Shown in pieces: positions 52,888 to 61,581 of a stretch of DNA of 64,000 bases (position 1 is its first letter; every line of letters starts with the position of its first letter). The DNA comes from DATBDM01 sp036269915 (lineage in GTDB: Bacteria > Actinomycetota > Thermoleophilia > Solirubrobacterales > Solirubrobacteraceae), in NCBI GenBank assembly GCA_036269915.1, contig DATBDM010000131.1, positions 1 through 64,000 of the forward strand. The letters run 5' to 3'. The position numbers were made by a program, and so were the translations under genes. The notes beneath the pieces were generated by a model. The model was not told the origin of the DNA. It did not search any database and saw nothing but the letters and a program-made list of their open reading frames with translations.

Positions 52888-55800
52888 CGCTCCTGCACCT
52901 CCTCGACGCCGAGCAGCCCGTCCCACAGGCGGCGTGCCCAGCGGCCGAAGCGGCGCGGCTCGGCCGGATCCCAGAACGCGCCCTGCTCGTCCGCACGGGC
53001 CGGCGCGTCGAGCAGCTCCTCGATGGTGCGCACGCCGTCGAAGGCGAGCACGTGCTCGGGCTCGGCGTCCTCGCGCGGGAACGACCAGGCCGACTCCCAT
53101 TCGCGCTTGGCGGCGGCAAGCGGATCGCGGCCGCCACGCGCGGCACGGGCGTAGGCGGCCGAGGCGAGGCACGCGAGCGGCGGCGGCTCGCGCAGACCGC
53201 GATCGCGCAGGTCGGCGAGCACCTCCAGGTGGTCGAGCGCGAGCTCGCGGCGGGCGGCCGGATCGGCGTCGAGCAGCGGGATGCGCGCGACGGTCACCAG
53301 CGCGTCCGAGCCCGAGGGCGCGCGCCCGACGGTCAGCGCCTCGAACGGGCGCTCGGGATGCGCCGCCGTGAGCGCGAGCAGCCGGACCCACGCGGCGATC
53401 CGGTGGCGCGCGCTGACGCGCGAGTAGACGACCGTCCGCAGCACGTCACCGACAAGCCCGGGCACGGTGCCGCTGAGGACGCGCCCGTCGCGCAGCGTGA
53501 GCTTGACGTCGAGCGAGCGCGTCTCGCCCTCGGGCACGTGGCCCATGATCTCGGTGACCGCAGGCCACACGCCGTCGATCGCCGGCCGTCCGAGCACACC
53601 CGGCGGCAGCGTCCCGCGCGCGATCTCCGCCAGCGCCGCCTCGCGCTCGCCCGCGCCGGCGAGCCGCGCGCGCAGCAGCCGGTCGCCGACCTGCCAGCGC
53701 TCGAGCCCGTCGAGCTCGACCGCCATCGCGTCGTCGAGCTCGTCCGAGTAGTCCGCGACGGAGACGCCGAGCCGCTGGCGCAGAAACGCGCGCACGGGTC
53801 GCTCGACGAAGCGGACGAGATCGTCGAGCTCGATCAGCGGGCTGTCGAGCGGCGGCAGCGGCGCGGCCAGGAACGCGCGCGCGGCCGGCCGCTCGTCGGC
53901 GAGCGCCTGCGCCCCGCGCAGCGCCGTCCGATCGAAGCTCCACACCTCGCCGGGCACCAGCGCTCCGGGTTCGAAGTTGCGCGCGTCGAACGGCTGCAGC
54001 GGGTGGCGGACGACGACGTCGGCGCCCGTCACGGTGCGCTCGATCGTGTCGAGCAACTCGCCGACCGGGACGGCCGGCGGCCGTGGCAGGTTGGTGCGCT
54101 CGTCGTTGCCCTCGTAGGTGATCAGCAGCCGGTCGGTCGCGGCCATCAGCGCGTCGAGCAGCTGCTGGCGGTCCTCGGTGCGGGCGTCGCGCTCGCCGAC
54201 GTGCTGGTCGGCCAGCATCAGGTCGTCGCCGTCGCGCGGCGCCTTGCGCGGGAAGACGCCGTCGTCGAGCCCGAGCTGGCAGACGACGCGATGCGGAACC
54301 GAGCGCATCGGCACGAGCGTGCAGATGGTCAGATGGCCGGTGCGGAAGTTCGCGCGGGTGGGGCGCCCGCGCAGCCGGTCGCCGAGCAGCGCGCGCAGCT
54401 CGGCCAGCGTCAGGGCGACGTCATGCCCCGCGGCCTCGGCGACCACGTCGTCGAGCAGCCGCTGCAGCTCTGCCCGCTGCCACGCGTCGCGCGGCGTGGT
54501 CGCGGCGAGTGCGTCCGCGGCGTCGCCGATCGCCTGCGCCCAGGCGTCGACGGGCTGGGCGCCGGCGAGCCGGTCGAGGCTCGCCTGCAGCCGGTCGACG
54601 AGCTCGGCGACGCGGCCGGCGAGGTCGATCGCGCCGCTGTCGACGTCGTCGAGCGGGAGCACGCCGGCGACGAGCCGCTGCTCGTCCTCGGTCATCGTCA
54701 CACCGAGCAGCAGGCGGTCGAGGCCGAAGCGCCACGTGCCGGTCGGCACGGCGTCGAGCTTGAACGGCGCGCGATGCGGCGCGTCGAGCCCCCAGCGGAT
54801 TCCGCTCGCGCGCACCCACTGCTCGAGGCGCGCGAGGTCGTCGTCGTCGAGCCCGAAGCGCCTGCGCACGGGCTCGCGGTCGGCGAGGTCGACGACCTGC
54901 GAGGCGGTCAGCCGCTCGTCGGCGAGCTCGATCAGCCGGGCGACGACGCCCAGCAGCGGGTTGGTCTGGCGCAGCGAGCGGTCGGCGAGCCGCACGCGCA
55001 GGTCGGGCGGGCGCAGCTCGGGCGGCAGCGCCTCGACCTCGTCGTCGTCGGGCGCGATCTCCCCGGCGCCGAACGTCGCCTGGATCAGCGGCGCGAACGA
55101 CTCGATGTCCGGGCACATGACGATCACGTCGCGCGGCTCGAGCGTCGGGTCGTCCTCGAGCAGGTGCAGGATCGCGTCGCGCAGCACCTCGACCTGGCGT
55201 GCCCGGCCGTGGCAGGCGTGGACCTGGACGGTGCGGTCGGCCGGGTCCAGCGCTGGGCGCCGGTCGGGCGCCGGCGCCGGGCGGTCCTCGCGGACGGCGG
55301 CCTGCAGGCGGGAGAGCAGCGTGTCGCGCCCGGTCGCGGCGACGGGATGGTGGTGGTCGCGATGCGCGCTCGCGTGCTCGAGCACGAGCTGGAGCTCGCG
55401 GACGTCGTGACCCCAGGAGGCGAGCAGGCCGTTACGGGCGATCGACTTCGTCGGATCCGTCTCGCGGCGGGTCACGTCGTGTCCGGCGACCTGCTCCCAC
55501 AGCGCGGGCGACGGATGCAGGACGAGCAGGTGGACGTCGCGGTGGGCGGCGAGCGCGTCGAGGACCGCCAGATGGCCGGCGGGCAGCCGGGTGAGGCCGA
55601 AGAGGGCGATCCGCGCGGGGAGGTCGACGAGGCCGGGCTGCTCCCGCAACCGCCCGCACGCGCCCTCGATCCGCTCCGCCGGCCCGGGCACGGGGATCCG
55701 GTCGCGCAGCCGGCGCCAGAGCTCGGCCTGCCAGGCGGCGTCGTCCGCGATCCCGCCGTCGTCGCCGCGCGCCCACGCGCGCACGAGCTCGGGCCGGTGC

Positions 55801-56246
55801 AGCGCGTAGCGGTCGAAGAGGTCGGCGAGGTGGCGCATCGCGGCGTACCGGCGCGCGGCGCGGTCGCCGTCGCTCCCGCCGAGGTGCTCGCCGAGCGCGC
55901 GCAGCCACGGCTCGCCGCGCGCCTCGTCCACGATCTCCAGCAGCGGCCAGACGGCGCGCTCGGGCAGCCACGGGTCCGCGTCGGGATCGATGCCCGACAT
56001 GGCGGCGACGGCGTCGCCGACCAGCCGCCGCGGCGTCGGGAACTCCACGCGGGCGCAGATGCCGTCGGCGCGCCCCGGCTGGGCGCCGAGGCCCGAGGAC
56101 AGGCGCTGCGTCAGCCAGCGCTCCATCCCGCGGGTCGGGACCGCGACGACCTCGGCGGCGAAGGGATCGCCGAGCGGCACGGCGAGCAGGTCGCCGAGCG
56201 CGCTCACCAGGCCGTCCGCCCGTTCGGCTCGATGGATGTGCAGCAC
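52884..56246 (-). CDS. recC: RecC, exodeoxyribonuclease V gamma subunit
   Basis: 1120 residues (GTG start), the Chi-recognising subunit of RecBCD. It has the dead-helicase fold: VVAVPTRGMERWLTQRLSSGLG near the start, ICARVEFPTPRRLV, LFGLTRLPAGHLAVLDALA, VQVHACHGRARQVEVLRDAIL, the DVIVMCPDIESFAPLIQATFG segment and VVCQLGLDDGVFPRK. The C-terminal part carries the dead nuclease-like fold. The recognised Chi sequence of this organism cannot be deduced. RNase HI precedes it by 38 bases and recB follows by ATGA overlap. Confidence 0.95.
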   Translation of the reverse strand: MLHIHRAERADGLVSALGDLLAVPLGDPFAAEVVAVPTRGMERWLTQRLSSGLGAQPGRADGICARVEFPTPRRLVGDAVAAMSGIDPDADPWLPERAVWPLLEIVDEARGEPWLRALGEHLGGSDGDRAARRYAAMRHLADLFDRYALHRPELVRAWARGDDGGIADDAAWQAELWRRLRDRIPVPGPAERIEGACGRLREQPGLVDLPARIALFGLTRLPAGHLAVLDALAAHRDVHLLVLHPSPALWEQVAGHDVTRRETDPTKSIARNGLLASWGHDVRELQLVLEHASAHRDHHHPVAATGRDTLLSRLQAAVREDRPAPAPDRRPALDPADRTVQVHACHGRARQVEVLRDAILHLLEDDPTLEPRDVIVMCPDIESFAPLIQATFGAGEIAPDDDEVEALPPELRPPDLRVRLADRSLRQTNPLLGVVARLIELADERLTASQVVDLADREPVRRRFGLDDDDLARLEQWVRASGIRWGLDAPHRAPFKLDAVPTGTWRFGLDRLLLGVTMTEDEQRLVAGVLPLDDVDSGAIDLAGRVAELVDRLQASLDRLAGAQPVDAWAQAIGDAADALAATTPRDAWQRAELQRLLDDVVAEAAGHDVALTLAELRALLGDRLRGRPTRANFRTGHLTICTLVPMRSVPHRVVCQLGLDDGVFPRKAPRDGDDLMLADQHVGERDARTEDRQQLLDALMAATDRLLITYEGNDERTNLPRPPAVPVGELLDTIERTVTGADVVVRHPLQPFDARNFEPGALVPGEVWSFDRTALRGAQALADERPAARAFLAAPLPPLDSPLIELDDLVRFVERPVRAFLRQRLGVSVADYSDELDDAMAVELDGLERWQVGDRLLRARLAGAGEREAALAEIARGTLPPGVLGRPAIDGVWPAVTEIMGHVPEGETRSLDVKLTLRDGRVLSGTVPGLVGDVLRTVVYSRVSARHRIAAWVRLLALTAAHPERPFEALTVGRAPSGSDALVTVARIPLLDADPAARRELALDHLEVLADLRDRGLREPPPLACLASAAYARAARGGRDPLAAAKREWESAWSFPREDAEPEHVLAFDGVRTIEELLDAPARADEQGAFWDPAEPRRFGRWARRLWDGLLGVEEVQER

Positions 56247-56284
56247 GGCTCAGATCACCGTACGAAGCGCGGCGGACGCGCGCC

Positions 56285-56803
56285 TCACCACAGCAGCGCG
56301 CGCACGAGGGCGTCGGCGGCCTCGTTCTCCGCGCGCGGGTGCCAGCGCCACGTGACGCGGGCGAACCGGGCCGCCGCCGCGCGCACCGCGGCGGCGGGCT
56401 CGCCGTTGCCGCGCTCGATCGCCTCGACGGCCAGCCGCGAGTCGCTGCACACCTCCACGGCGGCGATGCCATGGGCGATCGCGATCTCGAGTCCGAGCAG
56501 GATCGCCTCGTACTCGGCCTGCGCCGTGGTCGCCCGCCCGATCGGCCGGGCGCGCGCCTCGAGCTCCTCGCCGGCGGGCGCGAGCAGCACGGCGGCGACG
56601 GCCGCCGGCCCGGGATTGCCGCGCGAGCCGCCGTCGCAGAGGACGCGGTGGGTGTTGGCGGGCCGCGGCCCCGGCCGCGGAACCTGTGCCGCGCGCCGGG
56701 ACGCGTGGGCGAGCTGCCGCCGCTCGCCGTCGCGCAGCGTGCCGCCGGGCCGCCGTGGAGCTCCGTCGCCTGGACATGCGACGAGTGTCGCCGATCGGCG
56801 CAT
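56285..56803 (-). CDS. Ribonuclease HI family protein
   Basis: 172 residues from ATG 56803. An N-terminal basic segment of about 60 residues (LRDGERRQLAHASRRAAQV) precedes the RNase H fold. Catalytic residues: Asp in LCDGGSRGNPGPAA, Glu in TAQAEYEAILLGLE, Asp in EVCSDSRLAVEAI and Asp in AENEAADALVRA, so it should cleave the RNA of RNA-DNA hybrids. No later start codon exists before the fold in this frame. It leads the recCBD run (38-base gap) and is only ten bases from the divergent dioxygenase gene. Confidence 0.9.
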   Translation of the reverse strand: MRRSATLVACPGDGAPRRPGGTLRDGERRQLAHASRRAAQVPRPGPRPANTHRVLCDGGSRGNPGPAAVAAVLLAPAGEELEARARPIGRATTAQAEYEAILLGLEIAIAHGIAAVEVCSDSRLAVEAIERGNGEPAAAVRAAAARFARVTWRWHPRAENEAADALVRALLW

Positions 56804-56813
56804 ACTTCGCCCC

Positions 56814-57407
56814 ATGGCCGCCGACGAGTACCTGCTCGACACCGCGACCGTCCGGGAGTTCGTCGCGGACGCGCGTGCCGCGATCGATCGAGCCGCGTCG
56901 CCCGCCGACGCGTGCGAGCGGATCCGGCCACGGTTCGCGCAGTTGCTCGCCGATCCCGGCTGGCTGCCCGAGTCCTTCCAGGCGCCGAACCCCGAGTCGG
57001 GCATGGGCGGGGGGATCGGGCAGTGGCTGCTGTTCCGCGCCGGCGACCGCTCGCTGACCCTCTTCGCCCTCGTCGTCCCCGCCGGGTCGGCGACGCCGAT
57101 CCACGATCACCTCGCCTGGGGACTCGTCGGGCTCTACCGCGGCACGCAGGACGAGGAGGTGTTCGCCGAGCACGACGGCCGGGCGGAGCCGTCGGAGCGC
57201 CGCGCGCTCGCCACCGGCGACTTCTACACGCTGCTCCCGCCGCGCGACGACATCCACCGCGTGCGCACGACCTCCCCCGGGGCGTCGGTCTCGGTCCACC
57301 TGCTGACCAACGACACCGGCTGCGTCTGGCGCCACGCCTACGACGAGCGCTCTGGCGCGCCCGAGCCGTTCCGCTCGGGTTATGTGAACGTCCCCTGCGA
57401 GGACTGA
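56814..57407 (+). CDS. Cysteine-dioxygenase-type thiol dioxygenase
   Basis: 197-residue cupin. The iron-binding motif is TPIHDHLAWGLVGLYRGTQDEE (HxH...E pattern), and the third His is in DDIHRVRT. HLLTNDTGCVWRHAYDE closes the family region. Such enzymes oxidise cysteine, 3-mercaptopropionate or related thiols to sulfinates. It lacks the length of eukaryotic CDO. The ATG at 56814 is ten bases from the start of the divergent RNase HI gene and has no leader room for a Shine-Dalgarno site plus promoter, so a leaderless message is likely (inference). Confidence 0.87.
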   Translation: MAADEYLLDTATVREFVADARAAIDRAASPADACERIRPRFAQLLADPGWLPESFQAPNPESGMGGGIGQWLLFRAGDRSLTLFALVVPAGSATPIHDHLAWGLVGLYRGTQDEEVFAEHDGRAEPSERRALATGDFYTLLPPRDDIHRVRTTSPGASVSVHLLTNDTGCVWRHAYDERSGAPEPFRSGYVNVPCED

Positions 57408-57480
57408 ACCTCCCGCGCGCGCGGCGCGTATGCCCGGAGGCCGCGGCCGCACCCTGGCCGCCGAACCGAGGAGGTTCCCC

Positions 57481-58617
57481 ATGCGCCTCGCGAGCTCGTC
57501 CCGCCGGTCCCTCGGACGGTTCGGGAGGTGGTGGGTCCTCATCGGGGTCCTCGGCGCGGCCCTTGCGCTCTCCCTCGCTCCGAACGCATTCGCCGCCCAC
57601 GGTGACCGGGGCGGCCGCGGCATCGGCCACTACGTCCAGCGCAACCTCGTCTCCGACGTCCCAGGCGCGGCCGAGCTGACCGATCCTCACCTCGTCAACG
57701 CCTGGGGCCTCGGCTTCGGGCCGACGACGCCGGCCTGGGTCGCGGACAACGGCATGGACGTCTCGACGCTCTATTCCGGCGCCACCGCAGCCGCGCCGAG
57801 CCCGTCGATCGTCCCGCTGGTCGTGAGCATCCCCGGCGGGGAGCCGACCGGCCTCGTGTTCAACCCCTCGACGACGGCCTTCGTCGTGCACTCGGGGACG
57901 AGCTCCGGCTCCGCGCGCTTCTTGTTCTCCTCGGAGGCAGGCGTGATCAGCGGCTGGAATCCGAACGTCCCGGCCGCCGGCTCGACCGAGGCGCAGATCG
58001 CGGCGTCCGTGCCGGACGCGGTCTTCAAGGGCCTGGCCATCGCCGACACGGCGACCGGTCCGCAGCTCTACGCGACCGACTTCCACCACGGGACGGTCGA
58101 CGTCTGGGACCAGAACTTCGCGCCGGTCACGAAGCCGGGCGCGTTCCGGGACCCCGCCATCCCGCGCGGCTTCGCCCCGTTCGGCATCCAGTCGACGAGC
58201 GGCGGGATCGTCGTGACCTACGCCAAGCAGGATGCCGACGCCCATGACGACGTCGCGGGCCGCGGCAACGGCTTCGTCGACGTGTTCGGCACCGACGGCA
58301 CGCTGCTGCGACGCTTCGCCAAGCACGGGCCGCTGAACTCGCCGTGGGGCGTCGCGCAGGCGCCGCAGGGCTTCGGCGCCGCGAGCGGCGCGCTGCTGAT
58401 CGGCAACTTCGGCGACGGGCGCATCAACGCGTTCGACCCGGTCAGCGGGCGCTTCCTCGGCGCGCTGCGCAGCAGCCACGGCAGGCGGATCGACATCGAC
58501 GGGCTGTGGGCACTGGAGTTCGGCAACGGCGTGATCGGCACGCCGCAGACGTTGCTGTTCACCGCCGGCCCCGGCGGTGAGGCGCACGGCCTGTTCGGGA
58601 CGGTGACCGCTCGCTGA
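57481..58617 (+). CDS. Secreted TIGR03118 family protein
   Basis: 378 residues. Signal peptide ending in ALSLAPNAFA, cut near residue 38. The family features of TIGR03118 are visible: HYVQRNLVSDVPGAAELTDPHLVNAWGL, PTTPAWVADNGMDVSTLYSG, AVFKGLAIAD, QLYATDFHHGTVDVWD and GPLNSPWGVAQAP. These look like beta-propeller blades, close to NHL-type repeats. Function unknown, presumably exported and possibly wall- or matrix-associated. GAGGAGG eight bases before the ATG at 57481. Its end is nine bases from the convergent P450 stop. Confidence 0.88.
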   Translation: MRLASSSRRSLGRFGRWWVLIGVLGAALALSLAPNAFAAHGDRGGRGIGHYVQRNLVSDVPGAAELTDPHLVNAWGLGFGPTTPAWVADNGMDVSTLYSGATAAAPSPSIVPLVVSIPGGEPTGLVFNPSTTAFVVHSGTSSGSARFLFSSEAGVISGWNPNVPAAGSTEAQIAASVPDAVFKGLAIADTATGPQLYATDFHHGTVDVWDQNFAPVTKPGAFRDPAIPRGFAPFGIQSTSGGIVVTYAKQDADAHDDVAGRGNGFVDVFGTDGTLLRRFAKHGPLNSPWGVAQAPQGFGAASGALLIGNFGDGRINAFDPVSGRFLGALRSSHGRRIDIDGLWALEFGNGVIGTPQTLLFTAGPGGEAHGLFGTVTAR

Positions 58618-58626
58618 ACCGAGCGC

Positions 58627-59922
58627 TCAGCGCGGCGCGGCGGTCACGCGGGTCCCGTTCGCGGGCGAGAACGTGACATTGCGCCGCGCGACGCGCTCGG
58701 CATCCGACGCGGCCGGCCGGAGCGTCCTCCGGCGCAGGATCTCGGCGAGCGCGACGCGCATCTCCATCTCCGCGAACGCCGCACCGAGGCACCGGCGTAT
58801 GCCGCCGCCGAACGGGATCCACGCGTAGGTCGACGGCGCGTCTCCCAGGAACCGCTCCGGCCGGAACGCGTAGGGCTCCGGGTAGCGGTCGGGGCGCGTG
58901 TGGGTGAGCCAGATCGCCGGCGTCACGTCGGTCCCCGGCGGCAGGACGTGCCCGTCGACCCGTAGCTCCGAAGCCAGGCGCCGGCCGGCGAGCGGCACCA
59001 CCGGACGCAGCCGCAGCGATTCGGCGACGACCGCACGGACGTAGGCCTCCTCCCCCGCGTCGACCGCCGCCACGAGCCGCGTCAGCACGTCGGGGTTGCG
59101 CAGGAGCAGGTCGAAGCTCCAGGCCAGGCCGGTCGCGGTCGTCTCGTGCCCGGCGAGCAGCAGGGTCATCAGCTGGTCGCGGATCTCCGCATCGTCCATC
59201 GGCTCGCCGTCCTCGAAGCGCGCCTCGACAAGCAGCGAGAGGATGTCCTGGCTCGGGTTCGCGCGGCGCTCGGCGATCTCGCGCTCGAGCAGGGCGTCGA
59301 TCTCCCCGCGCAGCGCGCCGAGCCGCTCGAGCGGGTCCGGGCCGCCGAGGCGGCGCGAGAGCAGCACGCCGAACTGCAGTCCGGCCGAGGACGTGTCGGC
59401 CAGCAGCCGCGAGAGCCGCTCGGCCAGCTGCTCGCGGCGGTCGCGGTCGGTCACGCCGAACACCGCGCGCAGGATCACCTCGAGCGTCACCCGCTGCATG
59501 CGCGGGTGGAGCGCGAACGGCTCGCGCACGGGCCACGTCGCGACCTCGCGCTCCACGACCTCGCCGACCGTGTCCTCGTAGGCACGCATCCGCGCGCCGT
59601 GAAACGGCGGCAGCATCAGCCGCCGCCGGGCGAGGTGCTCGCGGCCCTCGAGCAGCAGCACCGAGCGCGAGCCCATGATCGCCTGCAGCGCGAACGTCCG
59701 CCCCGGCGGCAGCCCGTGCTCGGAGGCCGAGTACAGCGCGCGGATCGCCTCGGGGTCGGACACCATCACCATCGGTGTCTGGAAGCCGAGGAAGCGGACA
59801 CTGAAGGCGTCGCCGAAGCGCCGCCGGCACGCCTCGAGGAAGGAGATCGGCCGCAGCAGCCAGCGCGCCGTCTGCAGGACGGGCGGCGCGCTCGGGCCGG
59901 CGGGCAGGGTGGTCGAGGCCAT
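58627..59922 (-). CDS. Cytochrome P450
   Basis: 431 residues, soluble. The I-helix oxygen site is LLLAGHETTATGLAW, the K-helix ExxR is in VAESLRLRPVVPL, the FRPERFL meander is present, and the haem Cys is in YAWIPFGGGIRRCLGAAFAEME. Close in style to CYP102/CYP110-like actinobacterial families that act on fatty acids, terpenes or macrocycles; substrate unknown. It follows the SRPBCC gene by 37 bases on the same strand and may be the last gene of that run. No ferredoxin gene is adjacent. Confidence 0.94.
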   Translation of the reverse strand: MASTTLPAGPSAPPVLQTARWLLRPISFLEACRRRFGDAFSVRFLGFQTPMVMVSDPEAIRALYSASEHGLPPGRTFALQAIMGSRSVLLLEGREHLARRRLMLPPFHGARMRAYEDTVGEVVEREVATWPVREPFALHPRMQRVTLEVILRAVFGVTDRDRREQLAERLSRLLADTSSAGLQFGVLLSRRLGGPDPLERLGALRGEIDALLEREIAERRANPSQDILSLLVEARFEDGEPMDDAEIRDQLMTLLLAGHETTATGLAWSFDLLLRNPDVLTRLVAAVDAGEEAYVRAVVAESLRLRPVVPLAGRRLASELRVDGHVLPPGTDVTPAIWLTHTRPDRYPEPYAFRPERFLGDAPSTYAWIPFGGGIRRCLGAAFAEMEMRVALAEILRRRTLRPAASDAERVARRNVTFSPANGTRVTAAPR

Positions 59923-59959
59923 CGGACCCCGAGTATCCCTGCCCGCGCGAGCGCCCGCG

Positions 59960-60442
59960 CTACGTCGCCTCGGCGGCCTTCGCGAACTCGCCGAGGCCGC
60001 CGCCCCAGCCGTTCGGGGAGCCGACGGCGTCGCGCATCTCCTCCCAGCCCTCACCGTGGCGGTCGAGGTGGCGATGCTCGAGCACGACGAGCGTGCGGCC
60101 ATCGCCCTCCGGCGTGAAGCTGACCTCGAACTCGCTCGTCTTGGCCGGATCGACCTCGTGCTTCCACTCGAGCGTGATGTCCCACGAGACGACGATCCGG
60201 TCCGGCGGCTCATAGACGAGCACGCGGCCCCAGTCGGCCTCGCTGCCGTCGTCGCCGAGCCCGTACGCGCGGCCGCCCTCCCGGCACTCGAGCACCATCT
60301 CGGCGAGCGGCGAGGCGCCGATCGTATGACTGCGCGGCCACCACGTGTCGATGCCCGCGGTGAAGACGGAGAACGCCCGCTCCAGCGGGGCGTTCACGAC
60401 GATCGACGTGCGCACCACGTCGGATGCTGCCTGGGTGGTCAT
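59960..60442 (-). CDS. SRPBCC/AHSA1-family protein
   Basis: 160 residues. IVVNAPLERAFSVFTAGIDTWWPRSHTIG and the later WEMRDAVGSPNGWGGG-like tail mark a START/AHSA1 fold with a deep ligand pocket. Its ATG overlaps the stop of the arsR gene (ATGA), so the two are expressed together, a pairing common in actinobacteria where the SRPBCC protein may sense or bind the inducer (inference). Substrate unknown. Confidence 0.9.
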   Translation of the reverse strand: MTTQAASDVVRTSIVVNAPLERAFSVFTAGIDTWWPRSHTIGASPLAEMVLECREGGRAYGLGDDGSEADWGRVLVYEPPDRIVVSWDITLEWKHEVDPAKTSEFEVSFTPEGDGRTLVVLEHRHLDRHGEGWEEMRDAVGSPNGWGGGLGEFAKAAEAT

Positions 60443-60753
60443 GAGACCTCCTGATCCTGCTCGACCGCGGCCTTGAACGCGTCGAGCGCCTTCGTCCAGA
60501 ACCGGTCGACGTAGGCGCGCAGCGCGCCGACGCCGTCCGGGTCGAGGCTGTAGATGCGGCGGTTGCCCACCTGCCGGTCCGTGACCAGCCCGGCCTGCTT
60601 GAGCACCTTGAGGTGCTGGGAGACCGCGGGTCGGCTCACGGGGAGCTCGCCGGCGATCGCCCCGACCGCGGCCGGTCCGTCGCCCAGGCGCTCGAAGACC
60701 GCCCGCCGCGTGGGGTCTCCGAGCGCCGTCATGGGATCTGCGTTAGCGAGCAC
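60439..60753 (-). CDS. ArsR/SmtB-family transcriptional regulator
   Basis: 104 residues. LGDPTRRAVFERLGDGPAAVGAIAGELPVSRPAVSQHLKVLKQAGLV is a classic winged helix-turn-helix, followed by the wing DRQVGNRRIYSLDPDG. No Cys pair for metal sensing is present, so a small organic inducer is more likely. Start is GTG 60753 or ATG 60732; the first would place the operator at the start codon. An overlapping palindrome pair immediately upstream is probably its own operator. It is coupled to the SRPBCC gene. Confidence 0.92.
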   Translation of the reverse strand: MLANADPMTALGDPTRRAVFERLGDGPAAVGAIAGELPVSRPAVSQHLKVLKQAGLVTDRQVGNRRIYSLDPDGVGALRAYVDRFWTKALDAFKAAVEQDQEVS

Positions 60754-60775
60754 TTACGGTAAGCCTACGCTTACC
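60753..60775. promoter_or_regulatory. Probable ArsR-type operator, overlapping palindromes
   Basis: GGTAAGC-CTAC-GCTTACC (60758-60775) is a perfect seven-bp inverted repeat, and CTTAC-G-GTAAG (60753-60763) shares its left half. The three alternating CTTAC/GTAAG half-sites sit just upstream of the arsR start, where autorepression would occur. Confidence 0.6.
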
Positions 60776-60795
60776 AGCAGCTCGCCGTCAAGCGG

Positions 60796-61563
60796 CTAGT
60801 CCTCGTAGCGACCGGTCCAGATCGCGAACACCGCGTCCTGGGGGTCGCCGAGCACGGCGATCGATCCAGCCGGCATCTGCATCGGGCCGGCGAACACCCG
60901 GCCGCCGAGCGCCTCCGCCTCGCCGAGCGCCCGCTCGACGTCCTCGTGGCCGAAGTAGGGCATCCAGGTCGGCGGCGTCTCTGCGTTGGGCCCGTTGGGA
61001 TCGATCGGCATCATGCCGCCGTTGCTGCGCTCGCCGTTCTGGATCACGTGGTAGCCGCCGGCGTCGGGGATCTCGTTGACGGCCCAGCCGAAGACCTCGC
61101 CGTAGAACCTGATCGCGGTCTTCGGATCGTTCGTGACGAGGTCGTTCCAGGTCATCGCGCCGGGCGTGTTCACGAGCTCGGCGCCGATGCTCTGGCGGGG
61201 TTCCCACACGCACAGCGCCGCGCCGGCGGGATCGGCGATGACCGCCATGCGCCCGACGTCCATGACGTCGAACGGCTCCTGCAGGACGCTGCCGCCGGCG
61301 TCGGCGGCACGCACGGCGGCGTCGTCGGCCGACTCGACGGTGACGTAGCAGTTCCAGTGCGGCGGCTGGTCTGATCGGTACAGCGCCGCGACGTTGCGAC
61401 CCTCGCGGCGGGCCATCGAGTACACCATCCCGTCGCCGATCGGGTTGTCGTCGTAGTCCCAGCCGAACAGCGCGCTGTAGAAGCGCTTCGCGTCCTCGGC
61501 GTCGCTCGTCGCCAGTTCGGCCCACGAGAAGGTGCCCGGCGTATAGCTCGTTCGCTCTCCCAT
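60796..61563 (-). CDS. Two-domain VOC (glyoxalase-type) protein
   Basis: 255 residues, two tandem vicinal-oxygen-chelate modules. Module 1: FSWAELATSDAEDAKRFYSALFGW...VESADDAAVRA. Module 2: MTWNDLVTNDPKTAIRFYGEVFGW...DVERALGEAEALGG, ending in IAVLGDPQDAVFAIW. Such proteins include glyoxalases, dioxygenases and antibiotic-binding proteins; the ligand is unknown. It lies between two SRPBCC/ArsR genes on the same strand (18-base gap upstream, 42 bases downstream). Confidence 0.9.
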   Translation of the reverse strand: MGERTSYTPGTFSWAELATSDAEDAKRFYSALFGWDYDDNPIGDGMVYSMARREGRNVAALYRSDQPPHWNCYVTVESADDAAVRAADAGGSVLQEPFDVMDVGRMAVIADPAGAALCVWEPRQSIGAELVNTPGAMTWNDLVTNDPKTAIRFYGEVFGWAVNEIPDAGGYHVIQNGERSNGGMMPIDPNGPNAETPPTWMPYFGHEDVERALGEAEALGGRVFAGPMQMPAGSIAVLGDPQDAVFAIWTGRYED

Positions 61564-61581
61564 TGGTCGATGCTACGCCGG

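Noticed and set aside
49582..53146. A frame extending recD far upstream.
   Set aside because: The upstream part is antisense-free shadow of recB in another frame. The ATG at 49582 has the ATGA overlap with the recB stop and the family N-terminus.
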